A stretch of DNA of 64,000 nucleotides from Prionace glauca (lineage: Eukaryota > Chordata > Chondrichthyes > Carcharhiniformes > Carcharhinidae), in assembly GCA_037974335.1 (NCBI GenBank), contig CM075760.1, positions 22,233,291 to 22,297,290 on the forward strand. The letters are read 5' to 3'. The notes under the pieces were generated by a model. The model was not told the DNA's origin. It searched no databases and worked only from the letters and a program-made list of their open reading frames with translations. Numbering within the stretch: position 1 is the first letter of the stretch; each line of letters starts with the position of its first letter. Positions 33,046 to 45,300 of this stretch are shown in pieces. The translations under genes were made by a program, and so were the position numbers.

Positions 33046-35819
33046 ATGCATGGGCCAGCGAAAGGTCTGTTCTATGCCATTTACTATCCTATTCATGCTG
33101 CTATTGGTGTCCCTGGTAAGAGACAAATCTCAAAAAAAAGTTATTTACATTGTTTCGTTTCTAAAAAAACCCAATAATTTGAGTATCTTCTCTTTCAGGA
33201 ACGGGCGAATTATTCTATTTAGCACTAATGAGTTTAAGGGACTCCAACGGGGTACTGACCTTTGTATATAGATGCCTTATTTGATATTATACCGTATAAT
33301 GGTAAATTCTATGCTTTACTTGATTGAGTCATAGAACATTCCAAGATATTATTCAACTTAATATGCTGCACAAAGGTAGAAATGCATTTAACTGGGTAGC
33401 CTAATTTGAACTGTAATTGATGACTTTGCATCTGTTATATTGTTTAACTCTGAGTTTCATTAAAGGTAGCAAAATTCGCTGGTGTTCTGAATGCAATTTT
33501 GGACCAATACCGCGTAACAGAGAAGTACCATGTATTTTCATGCCGTGATTTATTGGTGAATTAACTATTACATTGCATTCTTTGAATTAGATGAAATCCG
33601 ATATTAAAGAAAAATCATATCGTGATCACAAGAATTTGCAGTGCGGCAGCTGCAATGACTGAATAGTTACAATACCATGATTGGTATTGTATACAATTGG
33701 TATACAATACTGGGCAGCCCCCAGTATTAATGTAGTCATAGGATTTAATTAAGGAAAGGTTTCAATCGGATGAATGGACACTCAAGAGTTTAAATCTGTG
33801 ATGCACGTTTTACTTGTGCTGATAAATTTCTACATTTGATTTCTCGTTTGGATATTTTTATGGGTGTCTGTGGCAAGGTCAACATTTAGAACCGAAGTAT
33901 CAGAAGGAGGCCATTCGGCCCATCGAGTCTCCACCGACCATAATCCCACCCAGCCCTATCCCTTTAATCCCTCGTAATTACATTGCTAGTACCCCTGACA
34001 CAAAGGGGCAATTTAGCATGGCCAATTAACCTAACACTCACATCTTTGGACTGTGGGAGGAAATAGGACTGCCCAGGGGAAACCCATGCAGAAACGGGGA
34101 GAACATACAAACTCCACACAGTGTCTCGCAATTTAACCCGGGTTCCTGTCACTGTGAGGAAGAAGTGATAACCACTGTGCCACCATGCCGCCCATTATTA
34201 CTCATCTCTGATTGCCAGTGGAAAAGGTAAAGCTGCTCTTGTTTCTCCAGCCACTGCAGTACTTATGGGGGGAGCTTTCACAAAGACATTTAAAACCGAA
34301 GGACATAAGTAGATATTTCATACAAAATTTGATCAAAGAGTTAGGTTACAATGGAAGTCCTAAAGAGAGGTGGCGAGAAACAACCGTTGAGAGCGGAAGT
34401 TCCAGATATTAGGGCCTCGGCAGCTAAAGATGCAACTATGGTGGGATAAATATCAGGGACACCCAAGGGGACAGAGTTGGAGGTAAGCTGCAGGAAGCTA
34501 CAAGGACCTGGGATGAAGATACTATGAAGGCATTGACAGATGAGGATGAGATTATTAAAAACGAGACACTGCTGTACTGGGAATCAGTAAAGATCAGCGA
34601 GCATAGACTTGATTAATGTACTGGGCCTGTTATGAACAACGGCATCAGTGGTAATTATTCCGAATGAGCTGAAGTTGGGTAACTAACCATGAGCTGACCA
34701 GGATACAGAGTTTGTGGCGAGCTCAGATTGCAATGTTTTCTACAATGACACATGTTTAGTTCAGCTTTGGATATTGAACGAACACCAACTGCGGCAGTCT
34801 GAGGCAAAGGGTGAGATCAGGACGGATTTGGTAATTGATTGGATGAGTCAGTAACTGGTGTTTAGATTCCGCTCTGTAACGTTTCACTATTTTTTTTACC
34901 TCTCACAGCCAACTTGTTGGCGATTGTAATCTTATGCCGAGGACGGTGTGGACTCTCCCGGTGCATCACCAACTACCTGGTGGCGATTGCGGTGAGTGAT
35001 TTCCTGGTCATCATTTCTGCCGTCATCCTCAATCGGATCGGTCGCATCTACTTTTCTAACAGTGTCCTATCCACCACCCCCACCTGTAGAGCCAGCGCCT
35101 TGCTGGCCTTTGTCACTCGGGATGGTTCAGTTTGGTTGACTGTGGCTTTCACCATCGACCGTTTCGTGGCCATCTGCTGTCAGAGCCTGAAGACCAGATA
35201 CTGCACCGAGAAAACAGCATTGTGGGTTATAGGAATAGTCTGTGCCCTCAGCTGTATGGAAAACTTCCCTTCCTACTTTGTCTACCAGCCTTTATACATC
35301 CTGGATGGGGTGCCCTGGTTCTGCGATATGAAGGTTGCCTTCTACACATCGTCAGCCTGGCTGGCCTATGACTGGCTGGACAAAATCTTAACTCCCCTTC
35401 TTCCATTCCTCCTGATCCTGATACTCAACGCCCTGACTGTGAGACACATCTTAGTGGCCAGTAGAGCCCGCAGGAGACTCCGAGGCACCGAGAACCAGGG
35501 AGATCCGGAGATGGAAAACCGCAGGAGGTCCATTGTCCTGCTCTTCGCCATCTCGATCAGTTTTCTTCTCCTATGGGCTACCTACGTCGGACATTTCCTC
35601 TATGCACGGCTCGCAGGTGCGGGTTACCTCACCAGCCTGAATTTCAATAGCCCTGACTATATCCTTCAAGAGGCAACCAACATGTTCCAGTCTCTCAGTT
35701 CCTGCAACAATGTCTTTATCTATGCGGTGGCCCAGAACAAGTTCAGAGAGGAGCTGAAGAAATTACTAATTTGTCCCTTCACCACGGTCGTTGGTGGATT
35801 TCAACAGTGGAAAAAGTAG
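33046..35819 (+). CDS. GPR139-like class A GPCR, two exons
   Basis: Exon 1 is 33046-33115 (MHGPAKGLFYAIYYPIHAA then IGVP, donor GTAAG). Exon 2 is 34909-35819 after TCTCACAG. Joined in phase they give IGVPANLLAIVILCRG, the TM1 signature of GPR139-like receptors, for about 327 residues in all. Seven hydrophobic segments follow. TM2 holds ITNYLVAIAVSDFLVII. TM3 ends TIDRFVAIC, a DRF form of the DRY motif. TM5 holds LLPFLLILILNALTVRH. The loop is basic (SRARRRLRG). TM7 ends NNVFIYAV in place of NPxxY. Mammalian GPR139 is a plasma-membrane, Gq-coupled receptor reported to sense aromatic amino acids; the ligand here is unknown. The intron (1.8 kb) holds a SINE. The protein looks intact. Confidence 0.87.
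33895..34193 (-). mobile_element. tRNA-derived SINE in a GPCR intron
   Basis: Near full-length minus-strand copy: AGAAGGAGGCCATTCGGCCC, ACAAAGGGGCAATTTAGCAT, CACATCTTTGGACTGTGGGA and GATAACCACTGTGCCACCAT, ending at GCCGCCC. Confidence 0.85.
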
Positions 35820-35919
35820 CAATTATTTCGCAGGACCATCAGAGTGGGCCAGTGTGTAGCTGCCTCTGTTTCTCTGACTCTCTTGATCTGTTTGTCAGTC
35901 TCTGTCTCGCTTGTTTGTT

Positions 35920-36005
35920 TCTCTCTTTATCTTTCTCGCTCTGTCTCTCTCTCTCTCTCCCACACACACTCACACTCACGCACTCACACACACACACACA
36001 TACAT
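35920..36005. repeat. CT/CA microsatellite
   Basis: (TC)n followed by (CA)n in the 3' flank of the first GPCR gene. Confidence 0.9.
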
Positions 36006-36454
36006 ACGCACATTCAGGAATTTGGAAGTCCCACGTTCAACATCCTACCCTTAATGTATTTAGGGTATCTCCTGTTGCACAAAGTGTTCCGTGTTGTCAA
36101 TAGTCGGTGAGTCCTGAACTCAGGCGTGTCCAAATACTGGATGAGATGCGAAGCCACGTTCTGTATTTGCCCTCTCAAATGTGATGTCGTAATATTAAAA
36201 CCCGATGGATGACAATGGAAGTTGTAAAATTTGTTAACAGGAGATAACAAAATAAACTGTAGATCGAGGCATTTAAAAACTGATCCTTGAGGAGTATAGT
36301 GAAAATGGAAAGGAACTTAAACGTGGAATCAGAAGGGCTAAAAGGGGCCATGAAATGTATTTAGCAAATTTAGGAACAAGAGGAATTCCAACTTTTTTTA
36401 TGCATGCAAGATGAGCAAAGGGATAGCAAGAACAGATTAGTTGCACGGGGGAGC

Positions 36455-36790
36455 AATAATAGTTGGGTCGTATTATTGCTAGACTATTAATCCAGAAACT
36501 CAGCCAATGTACTGGGACCACATTCTTGGATCGCGCTACAATAGATGGCGGAATTTGAATTCATAAACAAAAAATCTGGAATTAAAAAAATTACCGATGA
36601 TCTTGAAAACATTGTCGTTTGTCAAGAAAACCCAATTTGATCACTGATGTCCTTTAGGGGAGGAAATCTGCCTTCTTTACCTAGTCTTGCCTGCATGTGA
36701 TTCAGGAGCCATGACAATGTGATTGACATTCAGTTGCCCTCTGTCAAGGGTAATTAGGAACTGATTCATGCCATGACTAACTTTTTGATA
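36455..36790 (+). mobile_element. SINE of a second family
   Basis: Landmarks are CTAGACTATTAATCCAGAAA, ATGGCGGAATTTGAATTCAT, TGATGTCCTTTAGGGGAGGA, AATCTGCCTTCTTTACCTAG and TGTCAAGGGTAATTAGGAAC. Related copies lie at 39.4, 42.3 and 52.5 kb. This family is distinct from the tRNA SINE at 13.8 kb. Confidence 0.75.
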
Positions 36791-37267
36791 CATTTCATAA
36801 TATTGAATTTTGGTGTCACCAGACGAGAGTCATTAGTCAGCCTGCTTGGCTTTTCCTTTGGTACTGGCCTTTGTTTGAGTTTTTACCTGGTGCCATACAT
36901 TGGCAACCTTCCTGCCGAGAGAGGACTCATGGAGATGTAAATACAACAGAGATTCTGTGCTGTCAAGGCATCTGGTTCTCCCTCTGCCAACTATTAGTAT
37001 TGTCCAGAGGAAAGGGTCAAACAAGCACTATTTGGCACCAGCTCTGTTGTGGGAGTTGTCAGTGAGCTGTCTGAGAGACAACAGATGAACACCTACAGGA
37101 CTCCACTCCAGATCTTCTGTTAGGGTTTCCTGCCTCATCCTGCTTACCCTCCAAATCCTTCACAGGTAGAGGGCTATTTACCTGTAGCTGAGTGAGGGAC
37201 AATGTTGAGGACTCCCCAGAAAGCTCTCTCCCAAAGGTTAACCTTTGTGTCGCTACCTAGGAGCACT

Positions 37268-37430
37268 ACGGTGGCATGGTGGTTAGTACTGCTGACTCAC
37301 AGCATCACGGACCTCTGTTCAGTTCCAGTTTTGGGTCACTGTCTGTGTTGACTTTGTACATTTTCTCTGTGTCTGTACAGGTTTACTCCAGATGTTCCAC
37401 TTTCCTCTCACACTCCAAAATACGTGCTGG
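37268..37430 (+). repeat. tRNA-SINE, diverged
   Basis: ACGGTGGCATGGTGGTTAGT, ACTGCTGACTCACAGCATCA, TTTGGGTCACTGTCTGTGTT and TCCTCTCACACTCCAAAAT: the head and middle of the SINE. It lies just upstream of the second GPCR exon. Confidence 0.75.
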
Positions 37431-37553
37431 TTTAAAAAAAAATCAAATTGTTGTGTGTGTGTATTTTTTTTATTTTAACACATCGTCAGTCTAATTGGAA
37501 ATTTTTTCCATTGAATCGTATCTAATTTTATTCTGTATTTCCCTCCCTGACAG

Positions 37554-38428
37554 TGAACATAATCACAATTGTGACACTGACGAGCAGAAACTGTGGTCTG
37601 TCCAAATGTGTCACTCGTTACCTGGTTGCCATGTCAGTGGGGGATCTGCTGGTCGTTATCCTCGACCTGATATTGAGACACATTCCCATTGTTTATCATG
37701 AACAGTTTTATTTCCTGCTGTCTCTCCCTGCCACTGACTGTTCTGTCTGGTTCACCGTCACTTTCACTTTTGATCGATTTGTTGCCATTTGCTGCCCCAA
37801 GCTGAAAAGTAAATATTGCACTGAGAAATCGGCGGCTATGGTTCTGGGAACAGTGACGGTGCTGAGCTGTTTCAAGAACATTATCTGGTATTTTATGTTA
37901 TTAAATACATATTGGCTGCGGAACCTCCCCTGGTTTTGTGATTTCACAGGTGATGTTGTGGAATCTCTGGCCTGGGGAACAATCGAGTTCCTCCATTACA
38001 TTCTAACCCCGTGTGTCCCATTCGTCCTGATTCTGCTGCTCAATGCTCTCACCGTCAGACACATTTTAGTGAGCAGCAGAGCCCGCAGGAGACTCAGGGC
38101 TCACCGCAGCGGGGAGAATCCCAGAGACCCAGAGATGGAGTGTCGAAGGAAATCCATCATTTTGTTATTTGTTATCTCAGCCAATTTCATCCTCTTATGG
38201 TCAACATTCATGATTTATTCAGTATGGAATCGCATGTATGATTTGGGCTATCATTTCACATTAGATTTTTTTGTTATGGAATTGGGCTTCATGCTGCAAC
38301 TCACAAGTTGCTGTACAAATACTGTTATTTATGCCGCGACACAAACTCACTTCAGGCAGCAGCTAAAAAATGTACTGAAATATCCCCTTACGCAATTTTT
38401 CATCTCAATACAGCCTGAGAGGAAATGA
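37554..38428 (+). CDS. GPR139-like class A GPCR, main exon
   Basis: The exon opens after CCTCCCTGACAG in the same phase as the first GPCR and reads VNIITIVTLTSRNCGLSKC, so TM1 is completed by an upstream exon. It holds TM2 (VAMSVGDLLVVIL), TM3 ending TFDRFVAIC, TM5 (VPFVLILLLNALTVRH), the basic loop SSRARRRLRAHRSGENPRDP, TM6 (SIILLFVISANFILL), and TM7 ending TNTVIYAATQ. The stop is at 38426-38428. It is clearly a paralogue of the receptor at 33.0-35.8 kb, in the same orientation. I found no matching first exon in 35.8-37.5 kb. It may be diverged beyond my recognition or lost, in which case the gene would be dead. The function is inferred from the family only. Confidence 0.82.
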
Positions 38429-38474
38429 CAACAACAAGACCTCTGACTCTTCCTATTGGGCATTCAAACTGTAA

Positions 38475-39260
38475 ATCACCAAACAACCTCACAGAGACAG
38501 AAAGAGTGAAAGATAGAGAGAGAGGACAATGTTAGCAAAAGTGAGATTGATAGGCAAAGAGTGGCACAGAGAGGGAAAGGGACAAAGACTTGGAGAGCAA
38601 CAGAATTTGAAAGCGTTTCTAACAGGTACAGGAAAATAAACAGGGAGACAGACAGAAAAAAGAGAGACAAAGAAAGTGTCTCACAGAACGAGACAGACAG
38701 AAAAAAGAGAGACAAAGAAAGAGTCTCACAGAACGAGACAGACAGAAAAAAGAGAGACAAAGAAAGAATCTCACAGAACGAGACAGACAGAAATAGTGAG
38801 GAAAATGGCGAGGGAGATATACAGGGAATGAGAAAGGGAGACAGGAAGACAGATTGGAAGTTGTAATAAGAGAGGGAGAGGGAGACAAGGGGGGAAGCGG
38901 GAGACAAAAAGTGAGGCAGAGGGAAATAGCCAGAGACAGATAGAAACAGAGATATAGAGACACAGAACAGGAGCGAATGGGAAAGAGTGAGACTGAAAAA
39001 GTACAATGGATAAAGCAAGAGCAAAAGTCAGAGTGAGGTGGGGGAGGCAGACAGACAAATAAGTAAAAGAGGGACAGGGAGTGGGAGAAGGAGAGTGACA
39101 CTGAGGTGGGGGGGGGGCAGGAAAGACAGAGGAAGAGGGTAGAAAGAGGGAGAGTGGGGAAGAGGCGGGGAGACAGCAAAAGGCAGAGTGAAACATTGAG
39201 AGAGTCAGAGGCACAGAGAGAGAGCCACAAGAAACATAGAAAGAGGCAGAGAGATATATT
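38475..39260 (+). repeat. Purine-rich array with a 45-bp tandem repeat
   Basis: GA-rich DNA. Within 38642-38800 a 45-bp unit (AGAACGAGACAGACAG, then AAAAAGAGAGACAAAG) recurs about 3.5 times with small changes. Long ORFs on either strand, up to 203 codons, are artefacts of this composition. Confidence 0.85.
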
Positions 39261-39419
39261 TAAGGACTTTAACGATAATCATCAGGTGGAGCTTTGGAAG
39301 ATTAGCTCCCTGATTGAGGCGGTTAATGCTATCCAATCCGGGAGCCCTGCAGACATATATAATATGGTGTGTCAGGGTAACCAGAATTCAGGGCGTGTAC
39401 ACTCAGGTGTGGATGTGAT

Positions 39420-39650
39420 GGACTGGTGGTTTTATCACCAGAGCATTAATACAGAAACTCATGTTCTGGGCACACGGGTTCCGATCACATCACTGCGGAT
39501 GGTGGAACTTGAATAAATATATCTCGTGACCATAAAAAACATTGCCCATTTTCAGAAAGACCCATCTGGTTTATCAGTGTCCTAGCGAAAGGGCCACAGC
39601 AATGTGGTTGACACTTAATTGCCCTCTGAACATGGGCAACTAGGCGGCAC
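39420..39650 (+). repeat. SINE of the second family
   Basis: CAGAGCATTAATACAGAAAC, GCGGATGGTGGAACTTGAAT, GACCCATCTGGTTTATCAGT and CACAGCAATGTGGTTGACAC. Diverged copy. Confidence 0.75.
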
Positions 39651-39732
39651 AGTTGCAAAGGCAGATGCCTTGAGTTGGCTACAATTAACGGACACTGGTC
39701 ATATCCCCAGTGGAAGAGACAGTAATAAGAAA

Positions 39733-40568
39733 TATAAGAACATAAGAAATAGGAGCAGGAGTAGGCCATCTGGCCCTTCGAGCCTGCCCCGCCATTCAAT
39801 AAGATCATGGCTGATCTGTCGTGACTCAGCTCCACCTTCCCGCCCTCTCCCCATAACCCTTAATCCCTTCTCTTATCAAAAACCCATCAACCCGTTTCTT
39901 AAAAATATTTAGCGAGGCAGCCTCCACCACTTCAACGGGCAGAGAATTCCAGAGATTCACCACCCTTTGAGTGAAGAAGTTCCTCCTCAACTCTGTTCTA
40001 AACCGCCCCCCCTTTATCTTGAGGCTGTGCCCCCTAGTCCTACTGTCTTTTTTGAGCGGGAACAGTCTCTCCACCTCTATCCTATCCATCCCATTCATCA
40101 TCTTATACGTCTCAATGAGATCTCCCCTCATTCTTCTAAACTCTAACGAGTACAAGCCTAGTTTATTCAGCCTCTCCTCATAGCTCAATCCCCTCAACTC
40201 CGGTATCAGCCGAGTAAACCTCCTCTGCACTCCCTCCAGGGCCAAAACATCCTTGCGCAGGTGCGGCGCCCAAAACTGCACACAGTACTCCAGCTGCGGC
40301 CTCACCAATGCCCTATACAGCTGCAGCAAGACCTCCCTACTTTTATATTCAATCCCCTTCACTATGAAGGCCAGCATCCCATTCGCCTTCCTGACCACCT
40401 GCTGCACCTGCAAGCTGGGTTTTTGCGACTCATGCACAAGGACCCCGAGGTCCCTCTGCACCGTCGCCTGCTGCAGTTTTTCGCCCCGTAAGTAATAGTC
40501 CTTCCTACCATTCCTCCTACCAAAGTGGACCACCTCACACTTGCCAACATTAAATTCCATAAAACTTT
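39733..40568 (-). mobile_element. Young CR1-type LINE, 5'-truncated (copy C)
   Basis: The longest of the three young copies. The minus strand is open for 244 codons (MEFNVGKCEVVHFGRRNGRK, DYYLRGEKLQQATVQRDLGV, LYRALVRPQLEYCVQFWAPH and the shared tail FFTQRVVNLWNSLPVEVVEA). 3' border AAGAACATAAGAAATAGGAG. The LINE family matches CR1/L2-type RT ends. It can use a target-primed route, but this copy lacks the endonuclease and RT core. Confidence 0.88.
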
Positions 40569-40639
40569 CCCAGTGACAGCCAATAATATTCGGCTATGGA
40601 TACAAAATTACCCAGTCCTCAATAAACTGAAGCAGCGAG

Positions 40640-41930
40640 CGCTGATGGGGAAAACCAAAAGGCCGTTACAGCCTGAATTACACCCATATTGGATGGCAGA
40701 GAGCAGCTGACTGTGGAAGATGGCACACTCTTATGGGGTTTAAGAGTGTCACCCTGAGCCAAGGTTCACCATCCCATCCTCGCGGTACTCATGGCCACCC
40801 AGGAGTGACAAACTGAAGAACCTCCAAATTGCCACGTCTGTGGCCAGGTATGAATACAGGGATTTGGTTGTGGGTCAGTGTTGGCAATGTCAACAAGGGA
40901 CGAATGTCACCAGTCACTACTCTTCACACTTGGGAATGGCTGGAACGGCCGTAGACGTGGCTGCACATGGACAGTGTCGGACCGTTCATGTGGTCTAAGT
41001 TCCTGATGATGATAGATGCTGATTCAAAGTGAATGGCCGTACACAGGGTGAGTCAATCAAACACAAAGACAAGAGTGCAGGAATTTCATGCCTCTTTCTT
41101 GACACCCGGGATCCCGCAGGTGTTGGTTTCTGAAAATGGACCACCCTTCATGAGCCAGGAATTTGTGCACTGCATGATGTTGAACAGAATTTAACGCGTT
41201 CGGACAATGCCCATATTACCCTCATCCAGCAGCCTGGCAGAAAGAGTGGCCCAAACACTAAAAACAGGTTCAAAAAACCATCCCACAGCCTCCGTTGACA
41301 CCAAACTATCTAGATTTCTCTTCAATTGCAGGACAACATGCCCCCAATCACCACTACCCCCCCCCCTCCCCCGAAGCAGAGTTGCTCATGATCACTCTTC
41401 CCAAAGTTAAGTCTGATTTTCCGAGGGCGGGAGCTGACACCCAGAACCGTTCCCACCAACTGGGACAAGCTGTTAAAGGCAGTTGTTAGGCGATTCGTTA
41501 AGAATCATGGCAATGGATCCGCGTGGTTATGAGGCACGTACAGGTCAGGAACAGGGCCAGTTTCCTCTCAAGTCAGCTTGGGAGATGCCATCCTATGGGA
41601 ATGTTTCAAACATCTACAAGCCATGAAACCCCAAGACATGCAGGGAAAATCAATTCCCGGCACACCCGGAACTTTGGAATGAATTCCAGGTACTCCGGCT
41701 CCTGCTCTCCATCTCCACCAGTGAGAAACTCGGAGTTGAAATGGAAACAGTGGGCTTCGAATCTCGACCACATTGTCTCCCGATAAAGGGAACTCGGGCC
41801 ACAACGCTCATGGTGGAAGAGGCGAGCTCGGGTCTGTTGAACCCCACTCTCTTCCAAGGCTGAGCAGGAGGAACCGGACCCAGCATTGAAATTCCAAACA
41901 AAAGCTTCCAAGGCTGTCAGCCCTCGGCGG
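40640..41930 (+). mobile_element. Ty3/Gypsy-like LTR retrotransposon fossil (pol)
   Basis: The plus strand carries scattered stretches resembling the pol polyprotein of a Ty3/Gypsy element, mainly the integrase region, with weaker traces on both sides. The element is broken by many breaks and no long frame is left. I could not identify LTRs. It looks old. Both ends are approximate. It lies between a young LINE (copy C) and a SINE-family-2 piece. Confidence 0.6.
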
Positions 41931-42284
41931 TTACTCGGACCTAGAGGTGGAGGGGTGTAATAACTTAAAATTGATGAATGAGTTGGACATAGTCAAATAT
42001 AAACTACGGAACTGAGGCCTGTGAAATCTGCTATTGAGGGATCTCCACAGACGTAAGCTGCAGAGCGTGCTACGCTGAGAGTTGGGGAAAGTGAGGGAGT
42101 TTAGGGAAGTGGATAGAGAGATGTTGCAGTGTCTTGTGTCCCTTACTACCCGTTCCATACTGCCATGTTCAGTTGGGTAGGTGTTGACCAGACATTACAG
42201 TTCAGAAAGTGACGTGGGACAAACGGAAGCACTGGTTGTTGAAAAGTCCTTGGAAGGAAAACTGAGGGAATTTTCTGAGTAGCT

Positions 42285-42485
42285 CCTGCTGATGCCATAG
42301 CTTCACGAAGCATTCCTGATGTTGTTAATGTTCTAGGTACGAATCCCGAAACTGCAGCTGATGGAATTTGAATTAAATAAAATTGTCTGGAAATAAAAAT
42401 CTACTGATGACCATAAAACCATTTTTGATTGTCGAAAGGACCAATTGTTTTCACTAATGTCCTTTAGGAAAGGAAATCTGCCAGG
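42285..42485 (+). repeat. SINE of the second family, partial
   Basis: GATGGAATTTGAATTAAATA, GACCATAAAACCATTTTTGA, CTAATGTCCTTTAGGAAAGG and AAATCTGCCA. Confidence 0.7.
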
Positions 42486-42489
42486 GAGA

Positions 42490-45300
42490 GGGGAATAAAG
42501 CAAAGGTGAATTAGTTGAAGTGGAACGAGAGAACAGGGCCAGTAAGACTCAGAGAAAGAGCTCCTAATTAAAGAGGGTCTGGCAGACTGAAATGCATTTG
42601 TTTCAATACAAGAAGTGTAACAGGTAAGGCTGATGGACGTAGAGCTTGGATTCGTTCTTGGAACTGTGATGTTGCTGCTTTAACAGAGACTTGGTTAAGG
42701 AAAGGAGAGAAATGACAGTTTAACGTACAAGGATACAGATGATTCAAGCAGGATAGAGAGTGATGTAACGGGGAGGGACATTTTCAAGACTGGTAGGGAG
42801 AATATTGCAGCAGTACTGCAGGAGGACTGCACCCAATGTACTTCGCATGGCTTGTACAGCGAGGCAGTATGGGTAGAGTGCGGGAATAGGAAGGCTGTAG
42901 TCACAAGATGCGACATTTTCTATTGGCCTCCCAACAACCAGCGGGAGATTAAGAAACAGGTATGAATGAGATTTTGACAAGGTGTTAAAGTAACAGGATT
43001 GTTGTGGTGGGAGAGTTAACTTCCTCAAAATTGACAGGGACTCATTTTGTGCTCAGTGTGTGGATGGGGCAGTGTTTGTAAGGAGCATCCAGGAGGGCTT
43101 CCCGAAACATTATATAGATAGTCCAGCTAGGGAAGCGGCTGAACTGGACCTGGTAATAGGGAATCAGCCTGGACAGGTGGTCGACATTTCGGTGAGGGAG
43201 CAGTTGGGGAACAGAGACCACAACTCAGTAAGCATTAAGGTACGGACAGAGAAAGGTAAGCGTAATACTCAAGTGAAGATCTACACTGGGCGAAGGCTAA
43301 TTATAACAATATTAGGCAGAAACTGAAGAATGTAGATTGGGGCAGATGTTTGAGAGCAAATCAACATCTGGCACTGGGAGGCTATGAAGTGCAAGTTGAT
43401 AGCAATTCCGGACTGGCACATTCCAATGAGGATGAAGGATAGGTATGGCAAATTTTGGAAACATTGTAAAATGAGATAAATTATGAGCCTAGTCAAAGTG
43501 AAAAAGGAAGATTTTTTTCTAGCCTAGGAAGACACAAAGCAATTATGGAATACAAGAAAAAGAAACTTTGGTAAAGAGTAAGGAGGGCGAAAAGGGGTCA
43601 CGAAAATTATTTGGCCGCAGGATGGAGGAAAATCCTCCATCCTGCGTTTGACATATGCATAAAGGACAAAGGTTAGCCAGGGAGAGGGCTGGCACACTCG
43701 AGGACAGGTGAGGGATTCTATGCGTGGAACCAGGGAAATGGCGAGGGATTAAATACTTTACATCAGTATTCGCTAAAGAGAAGGACTTAGTGCATGATGA
43801 GTCTGGGAAAGGATGCAAAGATAGTTTGAGTCATTTTGAGAAAAAAAGGAGGGGATATTGGTGTTCGTGAGAAACAGTAAGGTAGACAAGTCCCCAGGGC
43901 CTGATGTGATATATTGCAGAATACTGAGACAGGCCAGGAGAAAATTGCTGGGGCCTTGAGAGAAATCTTTGTATCATCACTAGCTACAGGGGAAGCACGA
44001 AGATTGGAGCTGATTTTTGTTTAGGAAGAATAGCAACAAAAAAACAGGTAAACACAGGCCAGTGAGCCTTATGTCAGTGGTCGGGAAATTATTGAAGACA
44101 GGATTTAAACCCACTTGGAAATAAATGGATGTAGTCGTGGGAGGCAACATGTTTCTTTTTTGAAGGCCCTATCGTTTCTCACTAACTTGATCGAGTTTTT
44201 TCGAGGAAGTGATGAAGTTGATTGATGAGGATAGGGATATTATTCAACATGGACTCCAATAAATCCTCAGACAAGGTCCCGCATGGCAGACTGGTACAGA
44301 AGGTGCAGTAAAATGAGATCAGAGGTGAGCTGGCTAGGTGGATGGAGAACTGGGTCGGTCATAGAAAACAGAGTGTCGCTGTGCAAGTGTGCATTTCTGA
44401 ATGGAATGTTGTGGCTCAGGGATCAGTTCTGGTACCTTTGCTGTTTGTCATAGATATATAAATGATTAGAAGGAAATTGGGGAATCAGCTTGGAGATAAT
44501 CGGCACATTGGGGGAAAGGTTGGAGAGCAGTGGATGCTGATTTAAGGTAAATGGTGGCGGGGCAAAAAGAACTGATTGGTTGAATGGACGAGTAATTCGC
44601 ATATTTGATTTATTGCAGAGAAAAGTAACAAGATCAGTTTTGTTCAGCAGAATGTGAAGAGACAAATGGAAATGATGAAAACGCTACGAAAGTGAATATA
44701 GACGCCGAGGGACTTGAGTGAATTTGTGTATAAATCATTCATGATGTAAGACAGGTTGAGACAGCGTTAAACAAAAAAGTCAATAGTTTTTGTCTATTGG
44801 GGAAAAGAATACAGAAGCAAGGAAGTTGTGCTAAATTTGTAGAAAACGCTTTGAAAATCATCAACCGAAAAATTCGGTCCAATTTTCGGCACCGAACTCA
44901 CGCAGAATGTAAAGTCAATAGGCTGGGTGTAACGTAAAACACGAGAATAATTCCAGAGATCAGAAACTTCGGCGACGAAAATATTTTGGAGAGGTTCGAA
45001 CTAATTTCCTTAACAGGAAGTTGCTGATGTGACTTTAATGAGACAATCAGAATCCTGAGGGGTGTTGACAGTTTAGTTAGAGGGAAACTCTCAATGGCAG
45101 AAGGATCTTGACACAGAGGGCGCGGGTTGAAGTAATTTGGTGAAAGAAGCATGGAGACATCACGAAAAACATTTTCAGACAGTGAGTGATCCAGATCTGG
45201 AATGTGCTGTTTGAGAGTGTGGTGCAGGCAGCGCCAATTAATGCTTTCAAAATTGGATTGGATAATTGTCTGAAAATGAACAAAATGCTAGACTGTGGGG
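42490..45300 (+). mobile_element. Long decayed CR1/L2-type LINE with endonuclease and RT traces
   Basis: The plus strand starts with traces of an APE-type endonuclease: NAFVSIQEV-like start, then at 42660-43230 LTETWL-like, SVWVECGN-like, PPNNQREIKKQ, and near 43120-43215 AELDLVIGNQPGQVVDISV. Reverse-transcriptase blocks follow: KVDKSPGPDVIY (about 43880), KTGKHRPVSLMSVVGKLLK (about 44045) and AQGSVLVPLLFV (about 44415). A LINE-type 3' region then runs to about 45300. Many stops and frame changes are present. This is an old, nearly full-length LINE in the sense direction, unlike the minus-strand truncated copies around it. Confidence 0.75.

Noticed and set aside
35820-37553. Search for a first exon of the second GPCR gene
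   Set aside because: No short exon reading IGVP-like with a phase-1 donor was found; ATGCAT at about 36400 runs into a stop.
38476-39230. Minus-strand ORFs up to 203 codons
   Set aside because: The complement of a purine-rich tandem array gives Ser/Leu/Phe-rich nonsense with no family.
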